Shown: positions 50,501-60,833 of the stretch, piece after piece
How the letters are laid out: each line of letters starts with the position of its first letter
How positions within the stretch are numbered: position 1 is the first letter of the stretch
Assembly: GCA_026686845.1 (NCBI GenBank)
Contig: JAIVEN010000003.1
Span: 312,501 to 376,500 of the forward strand
Source of the DNA: Adenanthera pavonina
Lineage: Eukaryota; Streptophyta; Magnoliopsida; Fabales; Fabaceae
Direction: 5' to 3'
DNA length: 64,000 bases
Translations under genes and position numbers: made by a program
The notes under the pieces: model-generated
The model's input: only the letters and a program-made list of their open reading frames with translations
Databases searched by the model: none
Told to the model about the DNA's origin: nothing

Positions 50501-53500
50501 ATGGAAATAAATCAACCCAAAAATATTTTGTCACAATGCAAGTAAACATGAGTGCATAAGCCACTTCAAGAATATGTTTATTGTTTCTTTCAGTTATTCA
50601 ATTTAGTTGAGGAGTATTGACATAGGAACTTTTGTGAATAATACCATGCTGTTGAAGAAATGCAATCAAGGATTGGTTGAAATGTTTTGTGCCAATGTCG
50701 AGATGTAAAATCTGAATGCTAGTATTGAACTAATTTTTTATCATGGTGTAGAAGTTGATAAACACATACAAGGCTTCAGACTTGTCTTTTAAGAGGTAAA
50801 CTCAATAGAGACATGCTTTGTCATCTATGAAAGTAATGAACCATCTCATTTGGGTATGATTGGGAATATGTGATGGTCCCCATGAGTCACTGTGGATAAT
50901 AGAAAAAGGCTTTGTTCATGTATATTTGGCTTTGTGAAAGGAGGTTCTATGGTGCTTAGCAAATTCACACACATCACATTGGATGTCAACATTATCTCTA
51001 TTTGAATATAAATTTGGATTTAAATGAGATAGGTAATGGAAATTAGGGTGCCCCATTCTCTTCTGCCATAACATAAGGTCATTCTCTTCACTGATGATAG
51101 GTCTTGAAAAACACAAGGGGGTGGAAGGAATTTACCACAATAGTTGGATTGTTAGGTCAATTGGCTAATAGATAATAAGTTATACTCTAATTTTGATACG
51201 TGGAGACCTGATTCTGGAGTCATGGAATCTGAAATATGAATGCCTCCTTTCTGAGCAACAGGAGCGAGAAAACCATCTACAACCTTAACCTTCAAATTTA
51301 TAGCACATAGAACATAAGTTGAGAACAAATGATAGCAACCAGTCATATGATCTTATGCACTTTAGTCAATGATCCAGAGTGTTTTGTTTCGTTAGGTCTT
51401 TGAGGTCTCTGGACTTAGCAATTTTGAGCTTAAGCTTTGGCCTAGTTATCTCATTTAGTCTAACCAAGCATGCCTCTATTGCCTCCACATCACTGCTTTG
51501 AAATTGAAGGCTGATAATATCCTGCACCAATCTTTGGGGAAAAAAAATGATTAGGCGGCAAAACCACATAACTTTCTGGAATAGAAGCTTCATGTTTTCT
51601 AACCCTTTCTAATCTGCCACATATGCCCTTTGAATGAGCAGATTTTTAGTGTTTCAAATCTATGTTCTTACGCAGAGTAAGAATACAAACATACTCCCCA
51701 TTGATCCATCAAGGAATGGAACATCCACACCTTAGGAACCAAAGGGGTAGCCCAGAAATCGACTTACGTCACACGTGCCACCAATCACCATCAAACTTCT
51801 GTGCTGTGCTTATGGGAGGCCTCTGGTCCTCCCTCGGTGGGTGTTGAGAGCTGATAACCTTACCTTTTACTCAACACACAGACACAGTGAACTAATTAAT
51901 ATCCTGTGTGAAACCCTGATCGAGAACCGTGTAGGAGTTGTGGTCGGAAGTTCTAATATGATCTCTAAACCATTCTTTGGTACCATGTGGAATTAATCAT
52001 TCATTTCCATTGATGATTTCAAGAAGGTATAGCCACCATTGTTATATACACGTCTAATGCTAAATTACAAGCAAGAAAACCACTAGACAATTACACTAAA
52101 TCAGCTACTGATATGATTCTACTAATCCTAATAATGACAGAAATATTTGACCATATATAATTAAAGAGCTATAAATAGCAAGAATCTTGCCACACCCTAT
52201 ATTCAATTTCAACACTTATCCTAGCAACAACAAACAACTGCTTTCTCGTCCATTTTACTAAATTTCCCCAAATCTAGGTATAATAACTATTCTTTGACCT
52301 TCTATCAGTGAGATCTAGCCCAATTACCATCATGGTAAATTTCCACTTTGCAACATGTACCCTCCTATAAGTTTTTCTCCCCTAGGGCTATCTCGAGATT
52401 TCTCAAAATGCTACTGGAAGCTTCAAGGTAAACTTCAATAGTTACGTTAGGTAGGACTAAATTTATCAGTTCTCATTACAATAATAGAATTATGCGTAGT
52501 TTTTGATTATGGACAAGAATAGTGTCAAAATTTTATACAATAGTACAATAAATATTCAGAAAAATATATAGCTCATTCTCAACTTTTTCTGCTACCAACC
52601 CATCTCTTTATTAACCAATGAACTTCACACAATAAACAAGTAAACTAACCGTCCATTATGTTTTCACTCTGCAAACAGTTTATTGCTGAGTCAATTAATC
52701 CATCTGAATGAGAAAACAAGCTCCCTAGTAATGCAACCTGAAATATGCAAACATGAATACAATTCACACAGCAAAAATGCCATGTAACGATAAGGTACCA
52801 AATATGAACATGCCTCTGCAGTCTCCAGAAAAAGATCAAATTGCCTACTCCAAGCTGAAATAGAAGGTATTGTGATTTCACTAAATATTATGCAGGATTT
52901 GACAAAACTGAGATGTCTTTTGGAGCTGAATGCTTTAATAGCTAAACAGTTGCTGGAGTGAACAAGAGTTCCCTGCAAGAAAGCATAATTGTTACATAAC
53001 CATAAAGGTTCTTTAGGCCATTTGCAAATAAAACATCTCCAACCAATACAATTTTACCATTTTCCTTTTTCTTAATGATTAATATACATGCATAACTTTT
53101 AACTGCTACCTTATTCCCATAGATATTAATCAATTTATATATGTATGCATCAAATTGCAGTAGGTATTCCTGATGTCATCATCCTCAGTATTATTATTAT
53201 CACGTTATTTGCATGTTTTTTCCAGTCAACACTCCCTGTAATTTTTCACTTTTATTTATTTCCTTAATTTTCTTGGAATTAGGATGTGATATGATATTTT
53301 TTATTTTCCTTTAGTGGGATCAGATCGTCCGTCCCTTTATGACCAATATCCCAACGGCTCCATTGTATTTAGTTGATGTCTTTCATCTCTAAATAATAGA
53401 ATGAGGGAATGTGTACAAATCAGAAGGGCATTAGAGCCACAGAAGACATAGGCCCCATTTGATTCTCGAAAAGGATAATGATGGAATAGAATGGAATGGA

Positions 53501-56500
53501 ATGGAGTGATGATCACCATGAACCAGTTTGGTATGATATTGGAAAGAATATCATGTTTTATATTTAATAAAATAAAAATAAAAGTGAAATTCGTTTTTTC
53601 CCCTTTCTTCCTCCTCCTCCCAATTCCAACTTCATCCCTACCACCATCGTGCCAGCATCCACACCATCGCCGCCAGCAGTCCGTCCTCCTTCATCCTTTC
53701 TCCCTTTCCTCTCAACAGTATAATAGATCAACAACATCCATTTAAACCCAAAAAATTTGAAATGAAGCAACATCAAATCAAAGCCAAAAAACAATGATTT
53801 GAGATGTTGTAACACATGTGGGTAGTGCTGTCAGTGAGGAGACAGAAGCAATGGTAAACGACACAAACTCAGATTGAAGATGGTAACACATTTGTGATGA
53901 TGTGAGGGGACGATAACAGATATTAGTAGCATCAACGTTCTTGTGTGATAGATGCTAGGAGACTAAGAAAGGTGACAAGGATGCTAGTAGAACGGTGATG
54001 GCAATGGAGAGGGAAGAAGGTAGAGAACAAGAAGTTGATGCTCATCGAAGGTTAGTCTGATGGTGGCTTGGAAGACTATGGAAACTAGAGAGGGGGGGGG
54101 GGGTATGTTTGGGATGGCTTGATTCCAAGGCTAGGGTGGGGGGACTACTCACATTTTTTGGTGGAATGGTGACTCCCACATGTATGGTAATGGTGTCTCC
54201 CAAGGAATGAGGATAAAAGCAACCAAACACTTAAATCGTCAACCACAAACTAGCCAAATAGCTTTGCACACCAGTCAACTCCCTCCATGGTAGTCAAAAG
54301 CCCTTTAGTGATGATCACATGGCATAAATTGATTGGGTAATAACTACCTCCCATGGTATTGAATTGACTTGATATTTATTAGAGGATGTGGAAAAGAAAA
54401 ATAGTTCAATGGAGATGTCATTCAACTAATTATCACATACCCTAAATATAAGGTGTGGTTCAAAGAGCATAAAACTATCATGCCATGGTTGGTCTATGTC
54501 ACGGCAACAAAGATTGAGGACAATTTCATTGTCTATAAAACATAAAAGAAATATGACATGTTGCAAAGGAGTTTTATTGCTCCATTGAGAATATTGCTAC
54601 CATGTTTTAGATCAAGATAATACTAAAGGAGGCAAAACAAGGCAAGCTGAGGATTACGTAATTTTATAATAACCAAGCGAAATTGTGGCAGCAGCTAGAC
54701 ATGTGTGAGGCACAACTATTGATGAGATCCAAGCTAGCATGCCAACTCTAATATTTGTTGTTGTATGCATTCCCATTGATGAAGCATAATCCATCGCAAG
54801 TGGAGAAGGACAAAGCATTGGAGGGCCCAATGAGAAGATGAAGTTTTGGGAGATTGCAAAATGCCATTGGAGCCCACACCAACATATTGAAGGCCCAAGA
54901 ATACTAATACTTGCTTGGAGGAGGCCAATGAGACCCTAATCTTACCTATTCATGCCCAAATGGATGTCCAAAGTCACATGGAAAGAGTGCCAACGTGATA
55001 AGCTGATTGTAGTGCATTTTTAGACTGCCAAAAGGGAGTGTTAGATGTACACTTGCTTCCCAAGTTAACACCAAACTTGATGTCCTAGCCAAATGAATTA
55101 GTTTCCTATTTTCCATGTTTCCTATTTTATAATTATCATGTTTTAGGAAAGATGTTATTAGGAAGGATTTTACGTTAGTTTCCTATTTTGTGTTAGTTTC
55201 ATATTTTGCATTAGTTTCCTATTTTGTGAGTGGTGTCAGTTTCCTAAATTACGTTTTTGTGACACCATTCTTTTTATTTCGTTTTTTATGTTTGAGTTGC
55301 CTATAAATACGATGAGAATGTCATATGTAAGACATTGGGAGCTTTTGGATGAATTATATTGTGTTTTGTGAGTATACTCTCCTAATAGGCTCTATCCAAG
55401 AACCTCTATTCTCTTTCAAGAGCATTGTTCTTGTGAAATCCTTTTGTTATATCACTCCAATTTGATCCGTTGGTGTGTAGTTGGCATTCGTTCTTCTTAC
55501 AGACTTTGGTTTGCATTCTTCAGCGTTAGGTTCATAGGAATTAGAAGAGGAACCCCTGTCCTTGGTTGAAAATGATCCTTCTATTGAATTTGATTAGGGT
55601 CTGGTTAATATACTCAAGGTTCATATCAATTGTGGCCATGCAGCACTGATACTGCATACTATAGGAAACTTGACGAAGAAGAAAGAATATGCACTTCCTT
55701 TTAGGCTTCGATTCTTCATTAAATTAAGTAAAAGAAGAAAGAATTTGCTTAGGGTCATTGTTACTACTTAAATGATTGTTTTACGAAGGTAAATGTGAGG
55801 AGGGCAGAATTCAAATGATTTCTGGTGAACCCAGTGTTAAATCAGCAGCTGAAGCTTCTGCAACAGCAGTCAGAACTAGTCCAGCTACTCAATTTAGACA
55901 GAAGAAAGGAGAAAAGGCATGATTTGACTATTGCACCAAGTTGGGGCACACCAAGGGCACTTGCTAGAGACTCCATGTGAAGCCTACCAATTGGAAACTA
56001 TGTCATTAGAGGGAGACGTGTGGACTTTTGGTTATTGCAGAGGAGCAAAACTATGGTCAACCTAACCAAAACTTATTCTACAAAGAGATAAAAGAGAAGC
56101 TTTATCTGTTGTAGAAGATGATCAATAATTATGGGCAATTATTTGGGGCAAGTCAGCCATTGGAGTCATGGCCCATATAGAAAATCCTTCCAGGTCATTT
56201 CTGAAAATCCCAACAATAGGACAGTTGACCCCAATGCATCCTATCACATGATTAGTAATAATTTTATCCTTGATAAAGTTGTTCCTAATTATCATAAATT
56301 TGTGAGCAATGTTGAATGAACATTGCCTAAAGTTATTGTTGTTTTGGGAGGGGGTTAACAAATATCATCAAAATGCATTTTAAATGAACAAATGTTGGCA
56401 TAATCCTACTTGATGTGTACGTTGATGATGTTGTGATTACAGGGAGTGACAATTCGGACCTTTCATTGCTCAAAACTTTTATTCAATCTCAGTTTTAGAC

Positions 56501-58194
56501 AATAGACTTGTGGCCACTAAAATATTTCGTAAGAGTTAAAAGTCTCAAGGAGTAAGAAGGGTATACTTCTAAACTCAAACAAAATATGTCCTTGATCTGT
56601 TGATGTGCTCCTATAACTCCTAATTTACAACTTGCCAAGAGTGATGACGAGCCATTTGACAATCTCGAGAAGTATAGAAGACTAGTTGGGAAATTGAATT
56701 GCCTCACTATGACCCATCCTGACATTTCATATTCTGTTAGTGTGGTCTGTCAGTTCATGTACTCTCCAACAATCACCCATTCGGTAGCTCTAGAGCAAAT
56801 TCTTTGTTACTTGAAAGAAGCCCCAAGATGCAGTCTATTGTAGAGAAATCATAGGCATACTAACAATAAATGCTTATTCAATGTGGACTAGGCCAATTCT
56901 AAAGTTGATAGGAGATCCACTATAAGATATTATGTTTTTGTGGGTGGAAAATTGGTGTCATGCAGAAGTAAGAAACAGAAATTTAATATCATGATCTAAC
57001 CCAGAATCAAAGTACAAAGCTAAGGCACAATTAGTATGTGACACATATCAACATTGAACGAGTTTGGACTTAAGTCTTCATTACCAGCAAAGCTAGGTGT
57101 GACAACAAAGATGACCTACACTTTGCCTTTAATACAGTGTTTCATGAACGCACCAAGCACATCAAGATTGATGTGATTTTGTACGAGAAGAGATCTAAGA
57201 AAAAGTCATTGCTACATGATATGTTAGAACAAAAGATCAATTGGGAGATATTTTCACAAAAGATCTTAAAGGAGTTTGAGTGGAATATATTTGTAACAAG
57301 TTGGGCATGATTAACATCTATGCTCCAACTTGAGCCAGAGTGTTGGAGAATAATCTACATTACTAGTAAATATTTTGTAATAAGAGATGAACTTGATTCT
57401 AGGGATTAGTCATTATGAGAGACTTGTTTTGTAATTAATCCTAGAGCACCCTAAAGTATATAAATAGGGACTTACAAGTAAATAATAGACAAGCAATTCC
57501 ATTACTCCTCTCTACATATACTACGGGAATATAGTGCTATTATTATCTACCATCAATTCTAAACATCCAAAGAGAAACTCAACCAACTAACCCTGTTATG
57601 CTTTGTTATTCTTTAATGCTACCACTAATTGATTATGCTAATATTGCTTACTTGTAATACAACCTCATTATATTGTTATCACCACCCCTGAAGGGCACTC
57701 ATTCTTTACTTTGGGTACACTACAAGTAAAGCATAGGTGACTGGTAAGGAATAACTTGGAAATCATATTACATCAAGCATATGAATAACTTCTCTGACAC
57801 CATCAACAATAACCATAACCGGTGGAAATTAATATTTCTTTGAATAAAATATTGATGCTTTATCTTTGATGCAGTAAGTAAAATAATAACAACCTTAAGT
57901 TCGTCTAATCTACCAAAAGCTCCTCGACAATCAACCAAAAATGCTAGATGGCGTTCCAGGTCTTCAGCATAATCTACCTAGTAAATAGAAGCAAAAAATA
58001 ATCATAATCCCCACAAAAACATTACCGCAAACAACTATAGAAAATCAAAATTTACCATGTGAACAAAGCGAGAGATTAAACGTGCCACATTGCTATCCTC
58101 ATCTTTGACATTCATGAATTCCATGTCATCATGTAGAGTTTGCGAAATTTCAAAAAGCATTTGTATGGTTGTTGGGTGTCTTATGTGACAATTC
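29434..58194 (-). CDS. VPS35L: VPS35L homologue (Retriever/Commander subunit, UPF0505/C16orf62 family), C-terminal nine exons
   Basis: Nine minus-strand exons: 58194-58056, 57977-57894, 52972-52814, 52737-52650, 33644-33567, 32937-32886, 32768-32672, 31570-31454 and 29583-29434 (stop). All phases agree and they encode about 320 aa. Features shared with animal VPS35L include HPTTIQMLFEISQTLHDD, DLERHLAFLVDCRGAFGRLD, FVKSCIIFSEITIPS, VALLGSLF followed by DSAI, and YH-x6-NDTLYYGD. VPS35L is the alpha-solenoid scaffold of Retriever, which with the CCC complex recycles endosomal membrane proteins. The family is about 900-960 aa long, so roughly the first two thirds should lie beyond the right edge. 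One intron uses a GC donor (GAG|GCATGT after 52814). Two introns are hugely expanded by retroelements, yet every exon is open and correctly bordered, so the gene looks functional. Confidence 0.85.
30290..30690 (+). pseudogene. Ty1/copia RNase H 3' fragment in a VPS35L intron
   Basis: Plus-strand frames broken by stops show DAEYRALALG, ECDNLYAISIV, HDRTKHVEIDCHFI and DIFTKALTQFRLQEHGVKLG, the end of copia pol. A purine tract (CGAGGGGAAGGG) at about 30675 marks the end of the body; a 3' LTR may follow, but its end is not clear. It lies antisense to the host gene. Confidence 0.75.
31454..33644 (-). CDS. VPS35L: VPS35L exon cluster (four exons)
   Basis: Exons 33644-33567 (RTPTDVGGLVSSIAKLCGF), 32937-32886 (LTYLPSNLFNVISSQS), 32768-32672 (RTHLFSAIILLLSTLSQKKL) and 31570-31454 (IPGNDTLYYGDLSYKQEL). 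A Gly codon and a Trp codon are each split across junctions and restored by splicing. The acceptor of 32937 is GCAAG|GA; using the preceding TTTTAG would bring a stop, so the later AG was chosen. Confidence 0.8.
31960..32230. repeat. CA/TA-rich low-complexity tract
   Basis: ACACATATACACAC, TATATATACACAG and ACACACACACACAC stretches in a VPS35L intron. The apparent ORFs on both strands are products of the repeat. Confidence 0.7.
33985..34124 (-). pseudogene. Copia RNase H fragment (minus strand)
   Basis: Reverse reading gives KVLCDNMAAIITRNPIQHDK, matching the RNase H region of copia pol. It lies 340 bases inside the large VPS35L intron, just outside the left outer LTR-like repeat. It may belong to an older copia or to the outer element after rearrangement. 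Confidence 0.6.
34130..34272 (-). repeat. Left outer LTR-like repeat (pairs with 51987-52153)
   Basis: 34165-34272 is about 85-90% identical by eye to 52050-52153 in the same orientation (TGCTAAATTAC, GCAAGAAAACC, TGATATGATTCTA, AATCCTAATAATGACAGAAA). The outer part is more divergent. Its TG start and TA/CA end fit an LTR of the outer minus-strand copia. Confidence 0.5.
34273..37640 (-). mobile_element. Ty1/copia element A, 5'-truncated, with the RT core deleted
   Basis: Minus-strand copia. The 3' LTR (TGTTGGAATTGG at 34543, reading down to about 34273-34282) is preceded by a purine tract (CAAGCTTGAGGGG-type). RNase H is at 34551-35114 (RSSAEAEYRALAHGI, HVEIDRHFIKEKID). The RT end follows with YVDN at about 35500. 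A 630-codon ORF (37423-35531) carries protease (WIVNSGATDHITG), integrase (HYRLGHPSF, HCEFCHLAKH, LIHSDIWGPS, QQNGVVERKN) and then joins KEKIPKSF to HRFSQALVHYG near 35615. The RT palm is missing there without a frame break. Upstream gag and the 5' LTR are absent; the sequence meets a LINE at about 37630. Confidence 0.85.
37625..39390 (+). mobile_element. RTE-clade LINE fragment (reverse transcriptase), degenerate
   Basis: Broken plus-strand frames give an RTE-type RT in order: LVPIYKNKGNIQSYANYQ, KLWKRVVEHRLRNKTY, NRFGFTLGRSTIEAIYLL, LHLVFIDLER, ELWKYTLESKDFYLSRSKSK, KFRYLGLILKSNGEIDGD and DLRWFGHVQKREPDELVRG. The 3' end (GTGGCGCCATATGATCCATG, then a TTG-type repeat ending about 39390) is typical of plant RTE elements. 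Many stops and frameshifts; 5' truncated. It lies between copia A and the RT fragment of the outer copia. Confidence 0.85.
39390..39783 (-). pseudogene. Outer copia element B, RT fragment
   Basis: Minus-strand RT pieces (LQQLDIKNAFFNSDMTTK, VDNMVLIGGYIEE-like) and SNTIRIL. The frame runs straight on at 44872 once the 39784-44866 insertion and one GTAAT are removed, giving TYGIDYIEIFAHVAKS across the join. Confidence 0.8.
39784..40010 (+). repeat. 5' LTR of copia element 2
   Basis: Starts TGTTAGAAGATATTAG and ends ATTCGTGTCA. It is followed at once by the initiator-Met primer-binding site at 40011. Confidence 0.95.
40078..40250 (+). repeat. ACTGTTCAC repeat array with a G17 run in the copia 2 leader
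   Basis: Between the primer-binding site and gag, seven imperfect copies of CACTGTTCAC occur within 170 bases. They are interrupted at 40140-40156 by 17 consecutive G. The stretch is strikingly GC-rich in an AT-rich region. The G run could form a G-quadruplex in RNA or DNA. Confidence 0.85.
44639..44866 (+). repeat. 3' LTR of copia element 2
   Basis: Preceded by AGGGGGAG; ends TTCGTGTCA and is followed by the target duplication GTAAT. Confidence 0.95.
44872..45415 (-). pseudogene. Outer copia element B, RT start and linker
   Basis: The minus strand encodes SFDPDLPIALKKLTHSCT, LHPIKHSVSYNALPP and then a KPVGFKWAF-type RT start. A low-complexity or foreign stretch of about 150 bases interrupts it near 44985-45145. 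Its upstream continuation is at 49865, on the other side of copia 3. Confidence 0.8.
45421..45696 (+). repeat. 5' LTR of copia element 3
   Basis: TATTGAAGCCCTAGAAGCCC to CCAATTTTCACA, followed by TGGTATTAGAGCA. Confidence 0.9.
49582..49859 (+). repeat. 3' LTR of copia element 3
   Basis: Same start as the left copy; ends CCAATTTTCAGA, then ACTAC. Confidence 0.9.
49865..51986 (-). pseudogene. Outer copia element B, gag remnant, protease and integrase
   Basis: Minus-strand, in order from the right: leader and weak gag (51986-51400), protease SGASDHMTG-type followed by KVVDGFLAPVAQKGG (51390-51152), integrase zinc region WQKRMGHPNFHYLSHLNPNL and CDVCEFAKHHRTSF (51116-50916), and core and C-terminal parts (CIVTKYFWVDLFPL, PLYVFGCLAFVHT) down to the linker ending PNSKSLK at 49865. 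Many stops and frameshifts; the oldest copia in the intron. Confidence 0.8.
51987..52153 (-). repeat. Right outer LTR-like repeat (5' LTR of copia B)
   Basis: Plus-strand TGTGGAATTAATC to TTTGACCA. Just inside it the minus strand reads CACA|TGGTACCAAAGAA, a plausible altered primer-binding site. Shares about 104 bases with 34165-34272. Confidence 0.5.
52650..52972 (-). CDS. VPS35L: VPS35L exon pair on the far side of the 19-kb intron
   Basis: Exons 52972-52814 (GTLVHSSNCLAIKAFSSKRH through LFLETAE) and 52737-52650 (VALLGSLFSHSDGLIDSAIN, ending in the first base of a Gly codon). The second base onward of that codon is found at 33644, 19 kb away. The intron between the two exons has a GC donor; the reading frame leaves no GT alternative that keeps phase 0. 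Confidence 0.8.
53451..54231. mobile_element. Harbinger-like MITE, about 780 bp, in a VPS35L intron
   Basis: Left GGCCCCATTTGATTCTCG with AAGGATAATG inside; right end (reverse complement) AAGTGTTTGGTTGCTTTTAT with CCTCATTCC inside; GGAATGGAATGG blocks at the left. The ends are degenerate and a clear TWA duplication is not seen. It contains a run of 12 G (54092-54103). Confidence 0.5.
54400..55501 (+). mobile_element. Decayed copia gag fragment with a 3' LTR
   Basis: 54400-55038 contains gag-like KVWFKEHKTIMPWLV and WQQLDM-type segments in broken frames. AAAAGGGAG then precedes TGTTAGATGTACAC (55039), the start of a probable 3' LTR reaching about 55501. The LTR has repeated GTTTCCTATTTT units and TATAAATACG as a possible TATA box. 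No second copy is seen, so the boundaries are tentative. Confidence 0.5.
55580..57553 (+). mobile_element. Decayed copia element with 3' LTR, large internal deletion
   Basis: Plus-strand broken frames: zinc knuckle FDYCTKLGHTKGTC (55920), protease NASYHMISNNFI (56240), then a jump to RT VYVDDVVITGSDNSDL (56410) and RNase H (EKYRRLVGKLN, THPDISYSVSVV, KVDRRSTIRYYVFVGGK). Integrase and most of RT are missing. The 3' LTR begins at TGTTGGAGAATAATC (57341) and ends near 57553. Many stops. Confidence 0.75.
57894..58194 (-). CDS. VPS35L: VPS35L exon pair nearest the right edge
   Basis: Exons 58194-58056 (NCHIRHPTTIQMLFEISQ through SRFVHM) and 57977-57894 (VDYAEDLERHLAFLVDC through DELK). Exon 58194 begins in phase 1, so an upstream exon must exist; none was found up to 64000, implying another intron of more than 5.8 kb filled with retroelements. 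Confidence 0.8.
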
Positions 58195-58389
58195 CTGCTT
58201 AACAAAATACCATAAAATACAATTCTTATTAAATGAAGTTCCCATTCATCTTGATAGAATACCATAAAATATGCTTCAAGTGGCTTCAAGTATATTGATA
58301 AGTTCTTTGAAAGTTATCCTACTACTTGTTGGAAATCAAACTCAGGTGACTAGCTCTAACTCAATGGCACTAGTAACTAGACAAGGATC

Positions 58390-60830
58390 AAGTAAAGAAT
58401 CTAGGTAAAAATGTAAGAATCGGACTATTTATAATCATTGCAATAGAGCTGGGCATACTAAAGACGCTAGAAATGGCATGGGAGGCCTTCTCCTGAAGGA
58501 AAAACCAGTGGGGAATATGTTGCGCAAGGTGAGGATAAGTCAACACCTTTCACACCTAAGCCGTTGCCAATGCTCCAAAAATTGTTTGACAAACAGAATC
58601 CACCTACAAAATTGAGCATTGGTTTGATTGTCAACTCTAATAATGAGAACAGTAACAACTCTATTTCACTAAATACCACTTCTGGTGAAGGTAATGCCTA
58701 GTTAATAGATTCTGGGACAACTACCCACATAACAGGTAACCTTGTACATCACACAGATACAAGACCTTGCTCTAAGGATCATTATGTAACCGTTGCTTAT
58801 GGCTCTCATTCGAAGGTAAAATTCTGATAACTTAAAAGACATTACTTGTGCCGAATCTGTCTTATAATCTAGTTTCAGAGGGCAAATTGTTCAAAGATTA
58901 TAATTAGATGGTTGCGTTTATTAAATATAAGTGTTATGTACAGAGGCCTTGGAGACTTAGGAGATGATTGGAAGTGCTAAGGAGCAAGATGGGCTTTATG
59001 TGCTAGATAATAAAGGAGTGAAGACTAATAAAGGTTGTTTTCCTGCAGTTAGCAATTTAGATTGGGACATCCCAACTTAGATTACAAGAGAAAGATGTAT
59101 CCCTAATTAATCATTAATAAAAATGCTTCTTTTGATAGCCCAATCATTGCTTATTATTGAATCTCATTCTCCTAAGGTCTATTAGGGAGAACCAATTTTG
59201 ATAGCCACATATCTTATTTCTCACATGGCCTCTTAGGGTCTTAAAATTTCAAACTCCTCACAATACACTCATCAAAGAATCCGTAGCTAGCACTACCTTT
59301 CTTCACACCATACCCCACAAGGTGTTTTAATAAGTAGCATCCGTCCACTCATAAAGGAGATAAACTTGACAATCAATCCATCAAATGCATGTTTGTGGGA
59401 TACTCAAGTTACACAAAGGGGTATAAATGTTATTCTCCTATCACCCAGAAAATGTATATCACTATGGATGTTTCCTTTTTCAAACCACACCTTATTACCC
59501 CAAATCTCCCATTCAGGGGGAGAGTGACAGTGAATGGGAATTTGGTTACAGATCTGGAAATTACACAAGTCATATCTTGATGCTGCCTGAATCTAGTCCT
59601 AGCCTCAAGAACATTAAGTCAGATCATAATCTGGAACCGAGCAACAATTCGGGACCTGAACCAGAGGCAAATACAGAAATTGGACCAAAACCAGAATCAT
59701 ATACACCTAAGACACCACTTCTAACGAAGCCAGAGGTTGATCAAAATCTGAAAACATACTCCAGAAGGAAGGAAAGACATGACGCACTCCTGTGATGCAC
59801 ATCACTGATCCCACTCCATGTCCAAAATGCTTGGAAGACAAAGCAAATGATCTTGATGTTCCAATTGCTCTAAGAAAAGGGGTAAGATCAGGTACAATAC
59901 ATCCTGTTAAAATTTCCTTTCTTATGACAGATTGTCTTCAAATTATAGATGCTTTATTGCTAACCTTTCAAATGAAAGAATTCCTCAATCTATAGATGTA
60001 AGTGTTGGCTAAACCTGAATGGAGGAAGGCTTTTAAAGATGAACTAGATGCACTTTAGCAGAATGAGACATGGACAATAGTTGATTTGCTTGAACGAAAA
60101 CATGCAGTTGGCTACAAATGGATCTTCACAATAAAATACAATAAAGATGGAGCATTAACTAACACAAAAGCTAGATTGATAGCAAAAGGGTTCACTCAGA
60201 CATATAGGGTGGACTACCAGGATATTTTTTCACCAGTTGCCAAACTAAATACCAAAGTATTGTTATCTGTGGAAGCTAATCTTCATTGGCCTCTGCATCA
60301 ATTATATGTGAACAATACTTGTCTTGTGGAGATCTCATTGATGAGGTGTATATAGAGGTTCCTCCTGGTGTCAAGACAAGAATAAAAAGGTATGTAAACT
60401 TAGAAAATCACTCAATGGTTGTAAACAATCTAGTAGAGTGTGGTTTGTTAGGTTTGCTACTGTGATGAAAAGATATGGGTTTTGTTAAGGATAAGCTGAT
60501 CATACTTTATTCTCAGAGGCATCTAAATCTAGATTTATTACAATACTCACTGTCCATGTTGATGATATAGAAGTAACTGGCAATGATAAGAAAGAAATTG
60601 AAAACTTTAAAACTGTTTTGGCTAGCAAATTTGAGATTAAAATGATGGGTGAATTGAGATACTTCCTAGGACTGGAAGTGGCCAGATCTAAACCGAGAAT
60701 TGCTGTCTCCTAGGGCAAGTATATTCTTGACATACTAAAGGAAACCGGAATGCTAGGGTGTAAATCTGCTGATACACCTATGGAAACTACTTATAAGAAT
60801 GGCTTAGTTGATGAATGCTACCTTGTGGAC
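58390..60830 (+). mobile_element. Decayed copia element E, no LTR identified
   Basis: Knuckle CNRAGHTKDARNG (58450), protease LIDSGTTTHITG (58703), integrase end CMFVGYSSYTKGYKCYSP (59389), linker VPIALRKGVRSGTIHP (59860), RT KWIFTIKYNKDGALTNTK (60116) and HVDDIEVTGNDKKE (60553), then YFLGLEVARSKP and KETGMLGCKSADTPMETT. It stops at about 60830, where the LTR of the next element starts, so the 3' part was lost or displaced by that insertion. Confidence 0.8.
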
Positions 60831-60833
60831 ACT

